A DNA stretch of 64,000 nucleotides, taken from Trichobilharzia szidati. Its lineage: Eukaryota > Platyhelminthes > Trematoda > Strigeidida > Schistosomatidae. The first letter of the stretch is position 1, and each line of letters begins with the position of its first letter. The stretch covers positions 107,142,020-107,206,019 of the forward strand of contig OX235272.1 of NCBI GenBank assembly GCA_944472155.2. Reading direction: 5' to 3'. A program made the translations under genes and the position numbers. This document shows positions 10,420-22,122 of the stretch, piece by piece. A model generated the notes under the pieces. The model was not told the origin of the DNA, made no database searches, and saw nothing but the letters and a program-made list of their open reading frames with translations.

Positions 10420-10474
10420 TACTTTGATAAAGCTATTAGCAGCATCAGCAGCAGTAAATAGCGAAACGTCAGTA
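10420..10474 (+). ncRNA. Hammerhead-like motif in the right arm of PLE-B
   Basis: Stem I TACT (10,420-10,423) pairs with AGTA (10,471-10,474). The core TTGATAA is at 10,424-10,430, followed by one extra A. Stem II GCTATT (10,432-10,437) pairs with AATAGC (10,457-10,462), then GAAA (10,463-10,466) and CGTC, with cleavage expected after 10,470. Stem III is minimal (AC/GT), as reported for PLE hammerheads in animals. The C3U/G8A pair replaces the usual C3-G8. Copies: 17,312-17,366 (GAAA mutated to AAAA) and 24,204-24,258 (intact). Confidence 0.65.
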
Positions 10475-10579
10475 AAAACGAGAACATCGTTTTGTGTTTC
10501 ATTCATTCATTCATTCACTAGGAAATACAAAAGACCTTTATCATAGTGTTCCGATGGTTAATTGGTTTGTTTATAGAAT

Positions 10580-11195
10580 TATTATTATTATTGTTCCCTT
10601 ATGTTCCTACTGGAACATAGGCCTTCAACTACACGTCTCCACTTGCTTCTGTCTTCTGCTGTACTTTTCACCTGTATCCATCTAAGTCCAGACTGTTTCA
10701 ACTCCTCTTCACACGATCTCCTCCATGTCACCCTTGCACGTCTCACTCGTCGCTTCCCTTTCAGGTTCCACTCGAGCGTTGGCCTGACGCGCGACGTCAC
10801 CAAGCGGCCTCTTCAGCGAGTGTCCAATCCATCTACACTTTCTCCTGCATATTTGTTGAGCGATTGGTTCTTGTTTTGTTTGTTCCCATAGTTTCTTGTT
10901 GGCTCTTGTTCTTTCTGGCCATCTGATCTTCAGTACAGAGCGAAGACAGTTGTTGATAAAGGTTTGCAACAGGCTGTTGGAAATATTCTTTGTGACCCGC
11001 CGTCAAGTTTCTGATCCGTATAGAAGAACTGACTGACTTGACGTTTGTATTGAAAATCCGAATTTTGTTGTTGATGTTGAGTGATGAAGATTTCCAGATT
11101 GGTTTCATGTTGATGAATGTGTTTCTCGCCTTCCCGATTCTCGATTTGACATCCTCGCCCGTTCCTCCTGTAGTCGATAAAATTCTCCCTAGATA
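10580..11195 (-). mobile_element. Chimeric RTE 3' fragment at the junction before unit A
   Basis: The (ATT)n tail starts at about 10,580. Read leftward, the minus strand encodes the RT thumb and C-terminus in shifted frames: SSSLNINNKIRIFNTNVKS, EYFQQPVANLYQQLSSL, RRKCRWIGHSLKRPLGDVAR and RVTWRRSCEEELKQ. The flank TTGTTTATAGAAT at 10,567-10,579 is the same half target duplication as in the complete insertion at 24,364-25,148. The 5' side instead runs directly into the PLE-A arm (TGCTTTTTGTCTAAAT at about 11,196). About 11,145-11,195 differ from the 24.9 kb copy, so the fragment joins two RTE insertions. Confidence 0.85.
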
Positions 11196-11204
11196 AGTGC
11201 TTTT

Positions 11205-13840
11205 TGTCTAAATAGTATCGATTTAATAGGATCACAATGGCATTACCACAGTTCAAGAAAGACCTATAAGTTATAACAATAATAATACACATGAAAATGT
11301 AATACTCCACTAAATAGAATATCAAATAAAATTCAGGAAATTTCTACTACAAATTGAGGATCATCAAAACCTCGATGGCCAGTCAGTGGGGTAAGGACAG
11401 TGTCTGAACCAACTTCTTTTGGATACACAGATTAGGCTGCCTAATGTAGATTCCAACAGCCAGTCTCAGTAATAAATATGTAGTAGACAAAATATTGAGG
11501 TTAACGTTAAGTTAAGCTTAGTTGGTTGGCAAACGGTAGATGACTTTGAAAGCTACCTCGTTGTGTTCTGTATCCACGAGATGAGATAGTATAGAGCTAT
11601 GGGTGGACTTTGTTTCTTTCTCACTTAACCAACCACCACGCAGAATGGTGTTCGGAAACCTGACGATAAACACAACTAATTGTACGGTCTATGCAACTAA
11701 CTGGCTCACTCTACAGGAGTAGTCAAACTGATAGATGCGTATTGAAGAAGATGAGAAATTATGTAGTTTATCTTTAACTTTCGACAGCAAAATAAGGATG
11801 GTTTCGAAGAGATAGCATAATTGAGCAGCACTGAATGCTCTTTTTGCCTCCGTATTCCTTAGGCGTTGTGTCAATATCTCACTGATGTTATCACCGAGGA
11901 ACTGAAATTGTAGGAATAAGGCCTTTTTGGATCTGTTGGTACTTTAGCCTGCTTTGATTTCTTCTTCTCTGGATCCGATTGAAAAGATAGAAGAGCAGTT
12001 TGGTGAAGAATTCAGAAGACTAAAAATCAACAAGGTCTTATCTCAAAAAGTCAGTATGCATCGCTGAAACTCATTGAGACATTCACACCAAGATTATATC
12101 GTTCGCCAAAAGTGCACAAAAATTGTTTACTACTTCGATTAGTACTGGATATGTTAAATTCACCATACCATACCATAGCCAAATGGTTATTCAAACTCTC
12201 ACAGCCTCTATACGCTAAATTATTGACATACAGCATAAAAGACACCTTTTGATTTGTTGAAAGGATAAAAGATTTAAATACTGACAGTAAATTCATGATA
12301 TCATTTGACATATCTTCCTTATTCACCAATGTAGCACTTATGTAAACATTAGACTGTGTATGAGAAGAACTCATAAAACGAAACATCGATGTCACCAGTC
12401 CTGTATCTTTTATAAATAACAGAGGTTATTTTAAAATGCACAATGAATGTTCACTTTTTATTTAATAATTAACTGTACAGAAAAACTGGTGGTGTGACAA
12501 TAGGGTCACCACTAGCACGCATTCTAGACGACATTTTCCTTGGAAAACTGGAGAACGGGCATTTGAAAGATGTAATTGATAAACTAGAATTCTACTGTCA
12601 GTTCATCGATGATACATTTTTGATCATGAAAATTTAGGGCGAAGCAAACAATATGCCGGACAAATTTAATGATGTTCATTCTGCAATAAATTTCACCATG
12701 GAGAAAGAAAGAGACTCTAGTAATTCATTCCTAGACATTCCCCTTATGATTAGAAAACCTATATTCACTGGTCAGTATACTCATTTTTTTCAGTTTCGTG
12801 CCTTTGCAATACGACTGCAATCTAATAAAGTGTTTGGTCCACAGAGCAAGAACAATCTGCTCTGATGACTTTCTTAATGAATAGTTTAATATTATGAAAC
12901 AGTTGCTGAGTGAGAACGGCTGCTCATCAATAAGAATATGCATCAAATGTCAAGTCAGACTGAAGTACCAGCAGATCCGTAAAAGGCCTTATTCCTACAA
13001 CTTCAGTTCCTTAGCGATAACATCAGTGGGATATTAACAAAATGCCTAAGGAATACTGAGTTTAAAGAGAATTCAGTGCTGCTCAGTTACGCTGTCTCAT
13101 ATCAAAACCACCTCTATCTTACGTTTGGGAGTTAAAGACAAACTGCCTCATTCCACCTCTTCCATGTGTACCTACCAATTTGACTCTTTCTGTGAAGTGG
13201 GCCAGTTAGTTGCATAGACCGTATAATTAGGTGTGTGTTTATCTTCGGATTTCCGAACACCATTCTGCATGGTGGTTGGTTAAGTGAGGTAGAAACGAAG
13301 TCTACTAATAGCTCTATACTATCTCATCTCGTGGATACAGAACACAAGATTGATATGAACAAGATGGCTTTCAAAGTCGTCTACCGTCTACCATTTGAGC
13401 TTAACTTCATCTCAACAGTTCATCCAAAACATCGTTGAGACTGGCTGTTGGAATCTACATTAGGCAGCCTAATCTGTGTATCCAAAAGACGTTGTTTCAG
13501 ACGCTGTCCTTACCCCACTGACTGACCGTCGAGGTTTTGATGATCCTCAGTTTGTTTTGAAAATTTCCTGAATTTTATTTGATATTCTATTTAGTGGAGT
13601 ATTACATTTTTTATGCTTATTATTATTATAACTTATACGTCTTCGTTGAACTGTGGTAATTCCATTGTGATCCCAATAAATCGATATTATTTAGACAGAA
13701 AGCACCATTGGTGTTACTGACGATTATTCTGGAATATTCTTCGTTTATTAATATATGTATACATGTGTGCAGTTTTAGAGCCAGAAGAGGAGATTATGGA
13801 GAAGGATATTCTTTGCTCAATTATTTTTGAATTCTTTAGA
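11205..13840. mobile_element. PLE-A foldback element, unit A (RT on plus strand)
   Basis: The left arm (about 11,205-11,945, minus) and right arm (about 12,951-13,840, plus) are inverted copies of the linker, endonuclease remnant and 3' flank. The right arm holds frame 13,235-13,438 (SSILSHLVDTEHKIDMNK in a variant spelling). The left arm mirrors it around 11,490-11,890. Both end in AATACTCCACTAAATAG-type sequence and then the outer flank. Confidence 0.8.
11950..12860 (+). pseudogene. PLE-A reverse transcriptase, decayed (unit A)
   Basis: The plus strand encodes LDPIEKIEEQFGE near 11,965, remnants of the KVHK fingers motif near 12,110, then an open stretch from about 12,484: GGVTIGSPLARILDDIFLGK, and CQFIDDTFLIMKI with FIDD in place of YxDD. 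A TAG follows at about 12,635. The frame 12,653-12,865 continues NDVHSAINFTMEKERDSSNS. A functional PLE RT would need the stop and several frameshifts removed, so this is a pseudogene. Confidence 0.8.
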
Positions 13841-13919
13841 TTTATTTGTTTATTCGCCAATTGTTTTTATAGAAAATGAAATGAAAATCATGGAAAAGTT
13901 AATTTTAGGGCAAATTTTG

Positions 13920-14545
13920 CCATAAAGCGATAGTGTTTAGAGGATCACTGAAAACCGGGGAGCACTGAACATCCTATTCTTCCGAGTGATAGACTATTTA
14001 GGAGTGAAGTCTCATGATCTTACTGGGGATCTACTACAGGATCTCTAGTTTACGAAGCAAGCTCATCTACCTTTAATTAGCCAGCCTGAAATATCTAACA
14101 ATCCACAAATTGTGAATCCTATAAATTCGCACGAAAATCTCCCCTCACAACTAACAAGATAGACCTCCGTGGGTCATAAATTCTCATGAGAAATACACGA
14201 AGTTCACCCCGTAGCCACTGGCTAGTGAGTAGCTGGTTAATTTTTTGATATTCAGCTAAATGGATTTGACTTATTTTGAGTTTGATTTTGTCAGGAAATA
14301 CAGGAAATTAGAATTCTCGGGTAGCCAGATCTCGAAGCAGTAGCTAAATTTCAAAGTGCTCACCTTGTTACTCCCATATCCTGACTTTAAACCATGATGG
14401 GGTCAGGAGTGTGTGCTACTGAAGACTTCCAAATCAGAATGAAACAGATATGCAGTCTCCTTAGTTATCAGCGGTTCTCTAAATGATTTCAACTCGTGAT
14501 GAAATGTTCCTTGAATTCAACCAACTGCCTAAAATTCAATACAGA
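13920..14545. mobile_element. Inverted pair of diverged SINE-1 copies (unit A)
   Basis: Counterpart of 7,020-7,640. The plus-strand member retains GTGCTACTGAAGA (about 14,411-14,424), followed by AATGAAACAG, a hammerhead-derived stretch with an intact CUGANGA core but no good stem II. Confidence 0.6.
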
Positions 14546-15230
14546 GCATAAACCGTCTGACATCAGATAATATAGTAATTTGAGATAATTTGATTTTACT
14601 TTGTTTCTATTGTACTTCCTGTTGAGGTACGAAGCTTCTATAACTGCAGACGCATAAAAATATCCCTTACAGGGGACTTAATAGTGAGCTCGTTAACGTT
14701 ACAAAATATCAGGATAAAAATCCACAGTATATTATAGAAAATTACAGTTAACGAATTATAGAAATTAATCCTAACTTGGTAATACAGTTAAAGTCCACTG
14801 CTACAAAATTATCAATATAATCCACAGAAGTGTACACTGATGGCGTCGTGTCTACTAGTAGAAACTGTTCACTGGTTGTAGAATAGTCTTCAGATGAGGA
14901 TGAGAAGTTCCTGCATAATCCAAAGGATACAACACGGTTAGCAGTGAAGCAAGTGGATAATTTGGACCAGTGAGAAGACAGAGCGACGAGCAGCACGCTA
15001 TATTTTCGATTGTAATCCAAAATTGTGTATATTTTAAAGTGATTCGTTTTAAACAAAAGTTATGTACAATGTTTCTATTTTTAGCATCTAAGAAAAAAAT
15101 GTCCAATCATACTATATCAGACTCCACAACCTTTTGTAATATAATATAAGCCATCATAGTGTTACAATATACATGTCCAAACCAAATTCACTTTTAACAG
15201 TTTGAAAAAATTTGAGCATTGTGAATATGA
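14546..15230. other. Unclassified A+T-rich module (unit A)
   Basis: Second copy of the module at 7,641-8,340. The minus strand holds a 102-codon frame (15,056-14,748) with FGLCRNFSSSSEDYS. No family is recognised. Confidence 0.45.
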
Positions 15231-17438
15231 TATTCATTATGATAAAGGTGTTTTTTATTTCCTAGTGAGTGAATGAATGAATGAAACAAAGACGATGTTT
15301 AATTTGTGGATGGTGACTAGCAGTGGAATCCAGGATGCGAATTTCTTCCCATTTGGGACTCGTCATCTGGATGTGCCTGCATTTCCCAATGAGTGATGAT
15401 GTTTCCACCGAGGCTCAAACCCAGTGCCTTTAGTTTCAAACGCCAAAGCGTTATCCACTAGACCACTTGGGCCACGAGATCCACCTTTTGTGCAACGGGT
15501 CATATTAATTTAACTAAAATTGAGATTTTCCCATCGATTGATTAGACCGAAGTGCTCCGTTCACAAATTAAATTCTAATTAAATGCCCAGACATCGTCTA
15601 AGCATCTGCACAAGAAGCCGACATGTCAGCCTGAGACCGAGCACTTCGATTCAGTCAATCGACGGGAAAATCTCAAATTCAATTAAAAAAGAACGATGTT
15701 GATTTCGATTTTACTGACGTTTTGCTATTTACTGCTGCTGATGCTGCTAATAGCTTTATCAAAATAGTATTGTTAAACCAGAATTTACGAAATCCAATCA
15801 GCTTGCATTAAATAGAACAACTTAATCATCATTCCTCAGCATAAGGTAATTTTTACATTGTTGTCAAATCGGCTAACCGATAAAGATAACAAAAACCAGC
15901 TGTAGATTTTTTGTGTAGAAATATTAAAAAAACAGCATGTGTTTACATTATGAAATTGCTTATCACACTTGCGTTGATTTTGTCATTTCGTGATGGAGGA
16001 GGGTGTTGCAAACAGGTCAAATTCTGTTTAAGTACACCATCCTGGTTCATCAGATAATTTGGATCCCATTTGATATAAAGTGTCTCTGAGGATATCAGAC
16101 ATTCCTGGGGATTTCTGAAATCGTTTTGGATTATTTCAAAATTGTCAAAATTAATTTTGTGGCCTGACTGGAGAAAATGAACAATTTATCTCCCAGAATC
16201 CAGTTTACTTCGGAAGCAGGCGCAATCAGGCTTCGGCGAACAACCATTACTAGACTGCCTAGTTAAGAGAAGGGAAAACGGATATTTCAATGTATATATC
16301 TATATTCAGTAAGAAAACCCACTCCAACAAATATTTAGATTTCCCATCATCAGATCCCATCAGCTTAAAGGTATCAGTTGTTTCAGTTCTTCTAAGACAA
16401 GCATACTTTGATGTTAACGAATAAGATGGAAAAAGAAGAAGAAATATCAAACATTACTGAGACTCTCAAGAAAAATAACCACCTAAAGAACTCCGTAAAC
16501 AAAATCAACACTGACGATATTAAATATGGTCAAAATATGTATCGAAGACATGGGCCTCAACTGTTGTCATTGCATAAAGACACTCAGACACGTTAGACGA
16601 TATCAGAAGAAGAGTACTCAATAAGCACAACGTCAGAATTCTCTTCAAAACATCAGACTCACAAACTACAAAGCAATCTTGTCCATGTGAAGGACCGAAT
16701 TTCAAAGGATTTTCTGTCTAATTGTGTCTATAAAATAAAATAATTGGAATGTGATGCGATATACATCGGACAAACGTTTCGAGAAATCACAACCCGAAGA
16801 AATGAAGACCGTAGAGTGAGTGTCTTTTCAGTTGAACTAGAAAAGCTTGAGAAATCATCAGCCATTGGTCGTCTACACGCTAAGCTGTAGAATCAGGCCA
16901 TAAAAATGATTTTGACAATATTGAAATAATGCGGAAAAAGCATTTCAGAAATCACCAGGAATGTCTAATATCATCAGAGGTACTTTATATCAAATGGGAT
17001 CCAAATTGTCTGATGAACCAGGATGGTGTACTTAAACAGAATTTGACCTGTTTGCAACACCACACTCCTCCCTCATGAAATGACGAAATCAACACAAGTG
17101 TGATAAGCAATTTCATAATGTAAACACACGCTGTTTCTTTTTCTATTTCCACACACTTATCAAATCCAACAATCTACAGCTGGTTTTGTTATCTTCATCG
17201 GTTAGCCGATTTGACAACAATGTAAAAATTACCTTATGCTGAGGAATGATGATTAAGTTGTTCTATTTAATGCAAGCTGATTGGATTTCGTAAATTCTGG
17301 TTTAACAATACTATTTTGATAAAGCTATTAGCAGCATCAGCAGCAGTAAATAGCAAAACGTCAGTAAAAACGAGAACATCGTTTTGTGTTTCATTCATTC
17401 ATTCATGCACTAGGAAATACAAAAGACCTTTATCATAG
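15230..17438. mobile_element. PLE-B foldback element (unit A)
   Basis: Same layout as 8,337-10,546: SINE-2 at about 15,292-15,492 (minus) with its hammerhead relic at 15,329-15,374, a hairpin at about 15,522-15,681, inverted arms, and a central plus-strand endonuclease segment. In this unit the endonuclease is broken by a TAA just after CVYKIK (about 16,740). The hammerhead-like motifs of both arms read AAAACGTC where GAAACGTC is required, so both are disabled. Confidence 0.8.
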
Positions 17439-17471
17439 TGTTCCGATGGTTAATTGGTTTGTTTATAGAAT

Positions 17472-18087
17472 TATTATTATTATTGTTCCCTTATGTTCCT
17501 ACTGGAACATAGGCCTTCAACTACACGTCTCCACTTGCTTCTGTCTTCTGCTGTACTTTTCACCTGTATCCATCTAAGTCCAGACTGTTTCAACTCCTCT
17601 TCACACGATCTCCTCCATGTCACCCTTGCACGTCTCACTCGTCGCTTCCCTTTCAGGTTCCACTCGAGCGTTGGCCTGACGCGCGACGTCACCAAGCGGC
17701 CTCTTCAGCGAGTGTCCAATCCATCTACACTTTCTCCTGCATATTTGTTGAGCGATTGGTTCTTGTTTTGTTTGTTCCCATAGTTTCTTGTTGGCTCTTG
17801 TTCTTTCTGGCCATCTGATCTTCAGTACAGAGCGAAGACAGTTGTTGATAAAGGTTTGCAACAGGCTGTTGGAAATATTCTTTGTGACCCGCCGTCAAGT
17901 TTCTGATCCGTATAGAAGAACTGACTGACTTGACGTTTGTATTGAAAATCCGAATTTTGTTGTTGATGTTGAGTGATGAAGATTTCCAGATTGGTTTCAT
18001 GTTGATGAATGTGTTTCTCGCCTTCCCGATTCTCGATTTGACATCCTCGCCCGTTCCTCCTGTAGTCGATAAAATTCTCCCTAGATA
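17472..18087 (-). mobile_element. Chimeric RTE 3' fragment at the junction before unit B
   Basis: Copy of 10,580-11,195 at +6,892, including the one-sided TTGTTTATAGAAT flank (17,459-17,471) and the direct join to the PLE-A arm. It has the same hybrid structure and no coding capacity. Confidence 0.85.
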
Positions 18088-18096
18088 AGTGCTTTT

Positions 18097-20732
18097 TGTC
18101 TAAATAGTATCGATTTAATAGGATCACAATGGCATTACCACAGTTCAAGAAAGACCTATAAGTTATAACAATAATAATACACATGAAAATGTAATAATCC
18201 ACTAAATAGAATATCAAATAAAATTAAGGAAATTTCTACTACAAATTGAGGATCATCAAAACCTCGATGGCCAGTCAGTGGGGTAAGGACAGTGTCTGAA
18301 CCAACTTCTTTTGGATACACAGATTAGGCTGCCTAATGTAGATTCCAACAGCCAGTCTCAGCAATAAATATGTAGTAGACAAAATATTGAGGTTAACGTT
18401 AAGTTAAGCTTAGTTGGTTGGCAAACGGTAGATGACTTTGAAAGCTACCTCGTTGTGTTCTGTATCCACGAGATGAGATAGTATAGAGCTATGGGTGGAC
18501 TTTGTTTCTTTCTCACTTAACCAACCACCACGCAGAATGGTGTTCGGAAACCTGACGATAAACACAACTAATTGTACGGTCTATGCAACTAACTGGCTCA
18601 CTCTACAGGAGTAGTCAAACTGATAGATGCGTATTGAAGAAGATGAGAAATTATGTAGTTTATCTTTAACTTTCGACAGCAAAATAAGGATGGTTTCGAA
18701 GAGACAGCATAATTGAGCAGCACTGAATGCTCTTTTTGCCTCCGTATTCCTTAGGCGTTGTGTTAATATCTCACTGATGTTATCACCGAGGAACTGAAGT
18801 TGTAGGAATAAGGCCTTTTTGGATCTGTTGGTACTTTAGCCTGCTTTGACTTCTTCTTCTCTGGATCCGATTGGAAAGATAGAAGAGCAGTTTGGTGAAA
18901 CATTCAGAAGACTAAAAATCAACAAGGTCTTATCTCAAAAAGTCAGTATGCATCGCTGAAACTCACTGAGACATTCACACCAAGATTATATCGTTCGCCA
19001 AAAGTGCACAAAAATTGTTTACTACTTCGATTAGTACTGGATATGTTAAATTCACCATACCATACCATAGCCAAATGGTTATTCAAACTCTCACAGCCTC
19101 TATATGCTAAATTATTGACATACAGCATAAAAGACACCTTTTGATTTGTTGAAAGGATAAAAGATTTAAATACTGACAGTAAATTCATGATATCATTTGA
19201 CATATCTTCCTTATTCACCAATGTAGCACTTATGTAAACATTAGACTGTGTATGAGAAGAACTCATAAAACGAAACATCGATGTCACCAGTCCTGTATCT
19301 TTTATAAATAACAGAGGTTATTTTAAAATGCACAATGAATGTTCACTTTTATTTAATAATTAACTGTACAGAAAAACTGGTGGTGTGACAATAGGGTCAC
19401 CACTAGCACGCATTCTAGACGACATTTTCCTTGGAAAACTGGAGAACGGGCATTTGAAAGATGTAATTGATAAACTAGAATTCTACTGTCAGTTCATCGA
19501 TGATACATTTTTGATCATGAAAATTTAGGGCGAAGCAAACAATATGCCGGACAAATTTAATGATGTTCATTCTGCAATAAATTTCACCATGGAGAAAGAA
19601 AGAGACTCTAGTAATTCATTCCTAGACATTCCCCTTATGATTAGAAAACCTATATTCACTGGTCAGTATACTCATTTTTTTCAGTTTCGTGCCTTTGCAA
19701 TACGACTGCAATCTAATAAAGTGTTTGGTCCACAGAGCAAGAACAATCTGCTCTGATGACTTTCTTAATGAATAGTTTAATATTATGAAACAGTTGCTGA
19801 GTGAGAACGGCTGCTCATCAATAAGAATATGCATCAAATGTCAAGTCAGACTGAAGTACCAGCAGATCCGTAAAAGGCCTTATTCCTACAACTTCAGTTC
19901 CTTAGCGATAACATCAGTGGGATATTAACAAAATGCCTAAGGAATACTGAGTTTAAAAGAGAATTCAGTGCTGCTCAGTTACGCTGTCTCATATCAAAAC
20001 CACCTCTATCTTACGTTTGGGAGTTAAAGACAAACTGCCTCATTCCACCTCTTCCATGTGTACCTACCAATTTGACTCTTTCTGTGAAGTGGGCCAGTTA
20101 GTTGCATAGACCGTATAATTAGGTGTGTGTTTATCTTCGGATTTCCGAACACCATTCTGCATGGTGGTTGGTTAAGTGAGGTAGAAACGAAGTCTACTAA
20201 TAGCTCTATACTATCTCATCTCGTGGATACAGAACACAAGATTGATATGAACAAGATGGCTTTCAAAGTCGTCTACCGTCTACCATTTGAGCTTAACTTC
20301 ATCTCAACAGTTCATCCAAAACATCGTTGAGACTGGCTGTTGGAATCTACATTAGGCAGCCTAATCTGTGTATCCAAAAGACGTTGTTTCAGACGCTGTC
20401 CTTACCCCACTGACTGACCGTCGAGGTTTTGATGATCCTCAGTTTGTTTTGAAAATTTCCTGAATTTTATTTGATATTCTATTTAGTGGAGTATTACATT
20501 TTTTATGCTTATTATTATTATAACTTATACGTCTTCGTTGAACTGTGGTAATTCCATTGTGATCCCAATAAATCGATATTATTTAGACAGAAAGCACCAT
20601 TGGTGTTACTGACGATTATTCTGGAATATTCTTCGTTTATTAATATATGTATACATGTGTGCAGTTTTAGAGCCAGAAGAGGAGATTATGGAGAAGGATA
20701 TTCTTTGCTCAATTATTTTTGAATTCTTTAGA
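18097..20732. mobile_element. PLE-A foldback element, unit B (RT on plus strand)
   Basis: Near-identical to 11,205-13,840. The left arm is minus, the right arm plus (frame 20,127-20,330 for the C-terminus), and the RT lies between them on the plus strand at about 18,842-19,756. Single-base differences from unit A occur, for example near 18,704. Confidence 0.8.
18842..19756 (+). pseudogene. PLE-A reverse transcriptase, decayed (unit B)
   Basis: Same lesions as unit A: KVHK remnants, GSPLARILDDIFLGK, CQFIDDTFLIMKI, then a stop and the NDVHSAINFTMEKE continuation (19,544-19,756). Sharing the same inactivating changes shows that the decay preceded the tandem duplication. Confidence 0.8.
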
Positions 20733-20811
20733 TTTATTTGTTTATTCGCCAATTGTTTTTATAGAAAATGAAATGAAAATCATGGAAAAGTTAATTTTAG
20801 GGCAAATTTTG

Positions 20812-21437
20812 CCATAAAGCGATAGTGTTTAGAGGATCACTGAAAACCGGGGAGCACTGAACATCCTATTCTTCCGAGTGATAGACTATTTAGGAGTGAA
20901 GTCTCATGATCTTACTGGGGATCTACTACAGGATCTCTAGTTTACGAAGCAAGCTCATCTACCTTTAATTAGCCAGCCTGAAATATCTAACAATCCACAA
21001 ATTGTGAATCCTATAAATTCGCACGAAAATCTCCCCTCACAACTAACAAGATAGACCTCCGTGGGTCATAAATTCTCATGAGAAATACACGAAGTTCACC
21101 CCGTAGCCACTGGCTAGTGAGTAGCTGGTTAATTTTTTGATATTCAGCTAAATGGATTTGACTTATTTTGAGTTTGATTTTGTCAGGAAATACAGGAAAT
21201 TAGAATTCTCGGGTAGCCAGATCTCGAAGCAGTAGCTAAATTTCAAAGTGCTCACCTTGTTACTCCCATATCCTGACTTTAAACCATGATGGGGTCAGGA
21301 GTGTGTGCTACTGAAGACTTCCAAATCAGAATGAAACAGATATGCAGTCTCCTTAGTTATCAGCGGTTCTCTAAATGATTTCAACTCGTGATGAAATGTT
21401 CCTTGAATTCAACCAACTGCCTAAAATTCAATACAGA
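20812..21437. mobile_element. Inverted pair of diverged SINE-1 copies (unit B)
   Basis: Counterpart of 13,920-14,545, nearly identical. No coding content. Confidence 0.6.
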
Positions 21438-22122
21438 GCATAAACCGTCTGACATCAGATAATATAGTAATTTGAGATAATTTGATTTTACTTTGTTTCT
21501 ATTGTACTTCCTGTTGAGGTACGAAGCTTCTATAACTGCAGACGCATAAAAATATCCCTTACAGGGGACTTAATAGTGAGCTCGTTAACGTTACAAAATA
21601 TCAGGATAAAAATCCACAGTATATTATAGAAAATTACAGTTAACGAATTATAGAAATTAATCCTAACTTGGTAATACAGTTAAAGTCCACTGCTACAAAA
21701 TTATCAATATAATCCACAGAAGTGTACACTGATGGCGTCGTGTCTACTAGTAGAAACTGTTCACTGGTTGTAGAATAGTCTTCAGATGAGGATGAGAAGT
21801 TCCTGCATAATCCAAAGGATACAACACGGTTAGCAGTGAAGCAAGTGGATAATTTGGACCAGTGAGAAGACAGAGCGACGAGCAGCACGCTATATTTTCG
21901 ATTGTAATCCAAAATTGTGTATATTTTAAAGTGATTCGTTTTAAACAAAAGTTATGTACAATGTTTCTATTTTTAGCATCTAAGAAAAAAATGTCCAATC
22001 ATACTATATCAGACTCCACAACCTTTTGTAATATAATATAAGCCATCATAGTGTTACAATATACATGTCCAAACCAAATTCACTTTTAACAGTTTGAAAA
22101 AATTTGAGCATTGTGAATATGA
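21438..22122. other. Unclassified A+T-rich module (unit B)
   Basis: Third copy of the module. The minus-strand frame 21,948-21,640 equals that of unit A. No family is recognised. Confidence 0.45.

Larger units (their letters stand above)
8337..10546. mobile_element. PLE-B foldback element, leading unit
   Basis: Inverted arms of about 450-500 bp (about 8,800-9,260 and 10,005-10,480) surround a plus-strand PLE segment. Outermost are inverted copies of TTTCCTAGTGAGTGAATGAA (8,368-8,387; RC at about 10,500-10,525). Each arm encodes the PLE C-terminus and carries a hammerhead-like motif. The left arm is split by an extra segment (about 8,405-8,800) that holds a SINE-2 and a hairpin. Later copies are 15,230-17,438 and 22,122-24,330. 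Confidence 0.8.

Noticed and set aside
10601..10891. 96-codon plus-strand ORF (repeated at 17,493 and 24,385; related at 28,573 and 48,887)
   Set aside because: Antisense of the conserved RTE C-terminus. Openness on this strand follows from the RTE codon composition.
12051..12395. 114-codon minus-strand ORF, repeated at 18,943-19,287 and seen on the plus strand at 5,597-5,941
   Set aside because: It is the reverse complement of the PLE-A RT. The KVHK and SLFTNV words are on the other strand.
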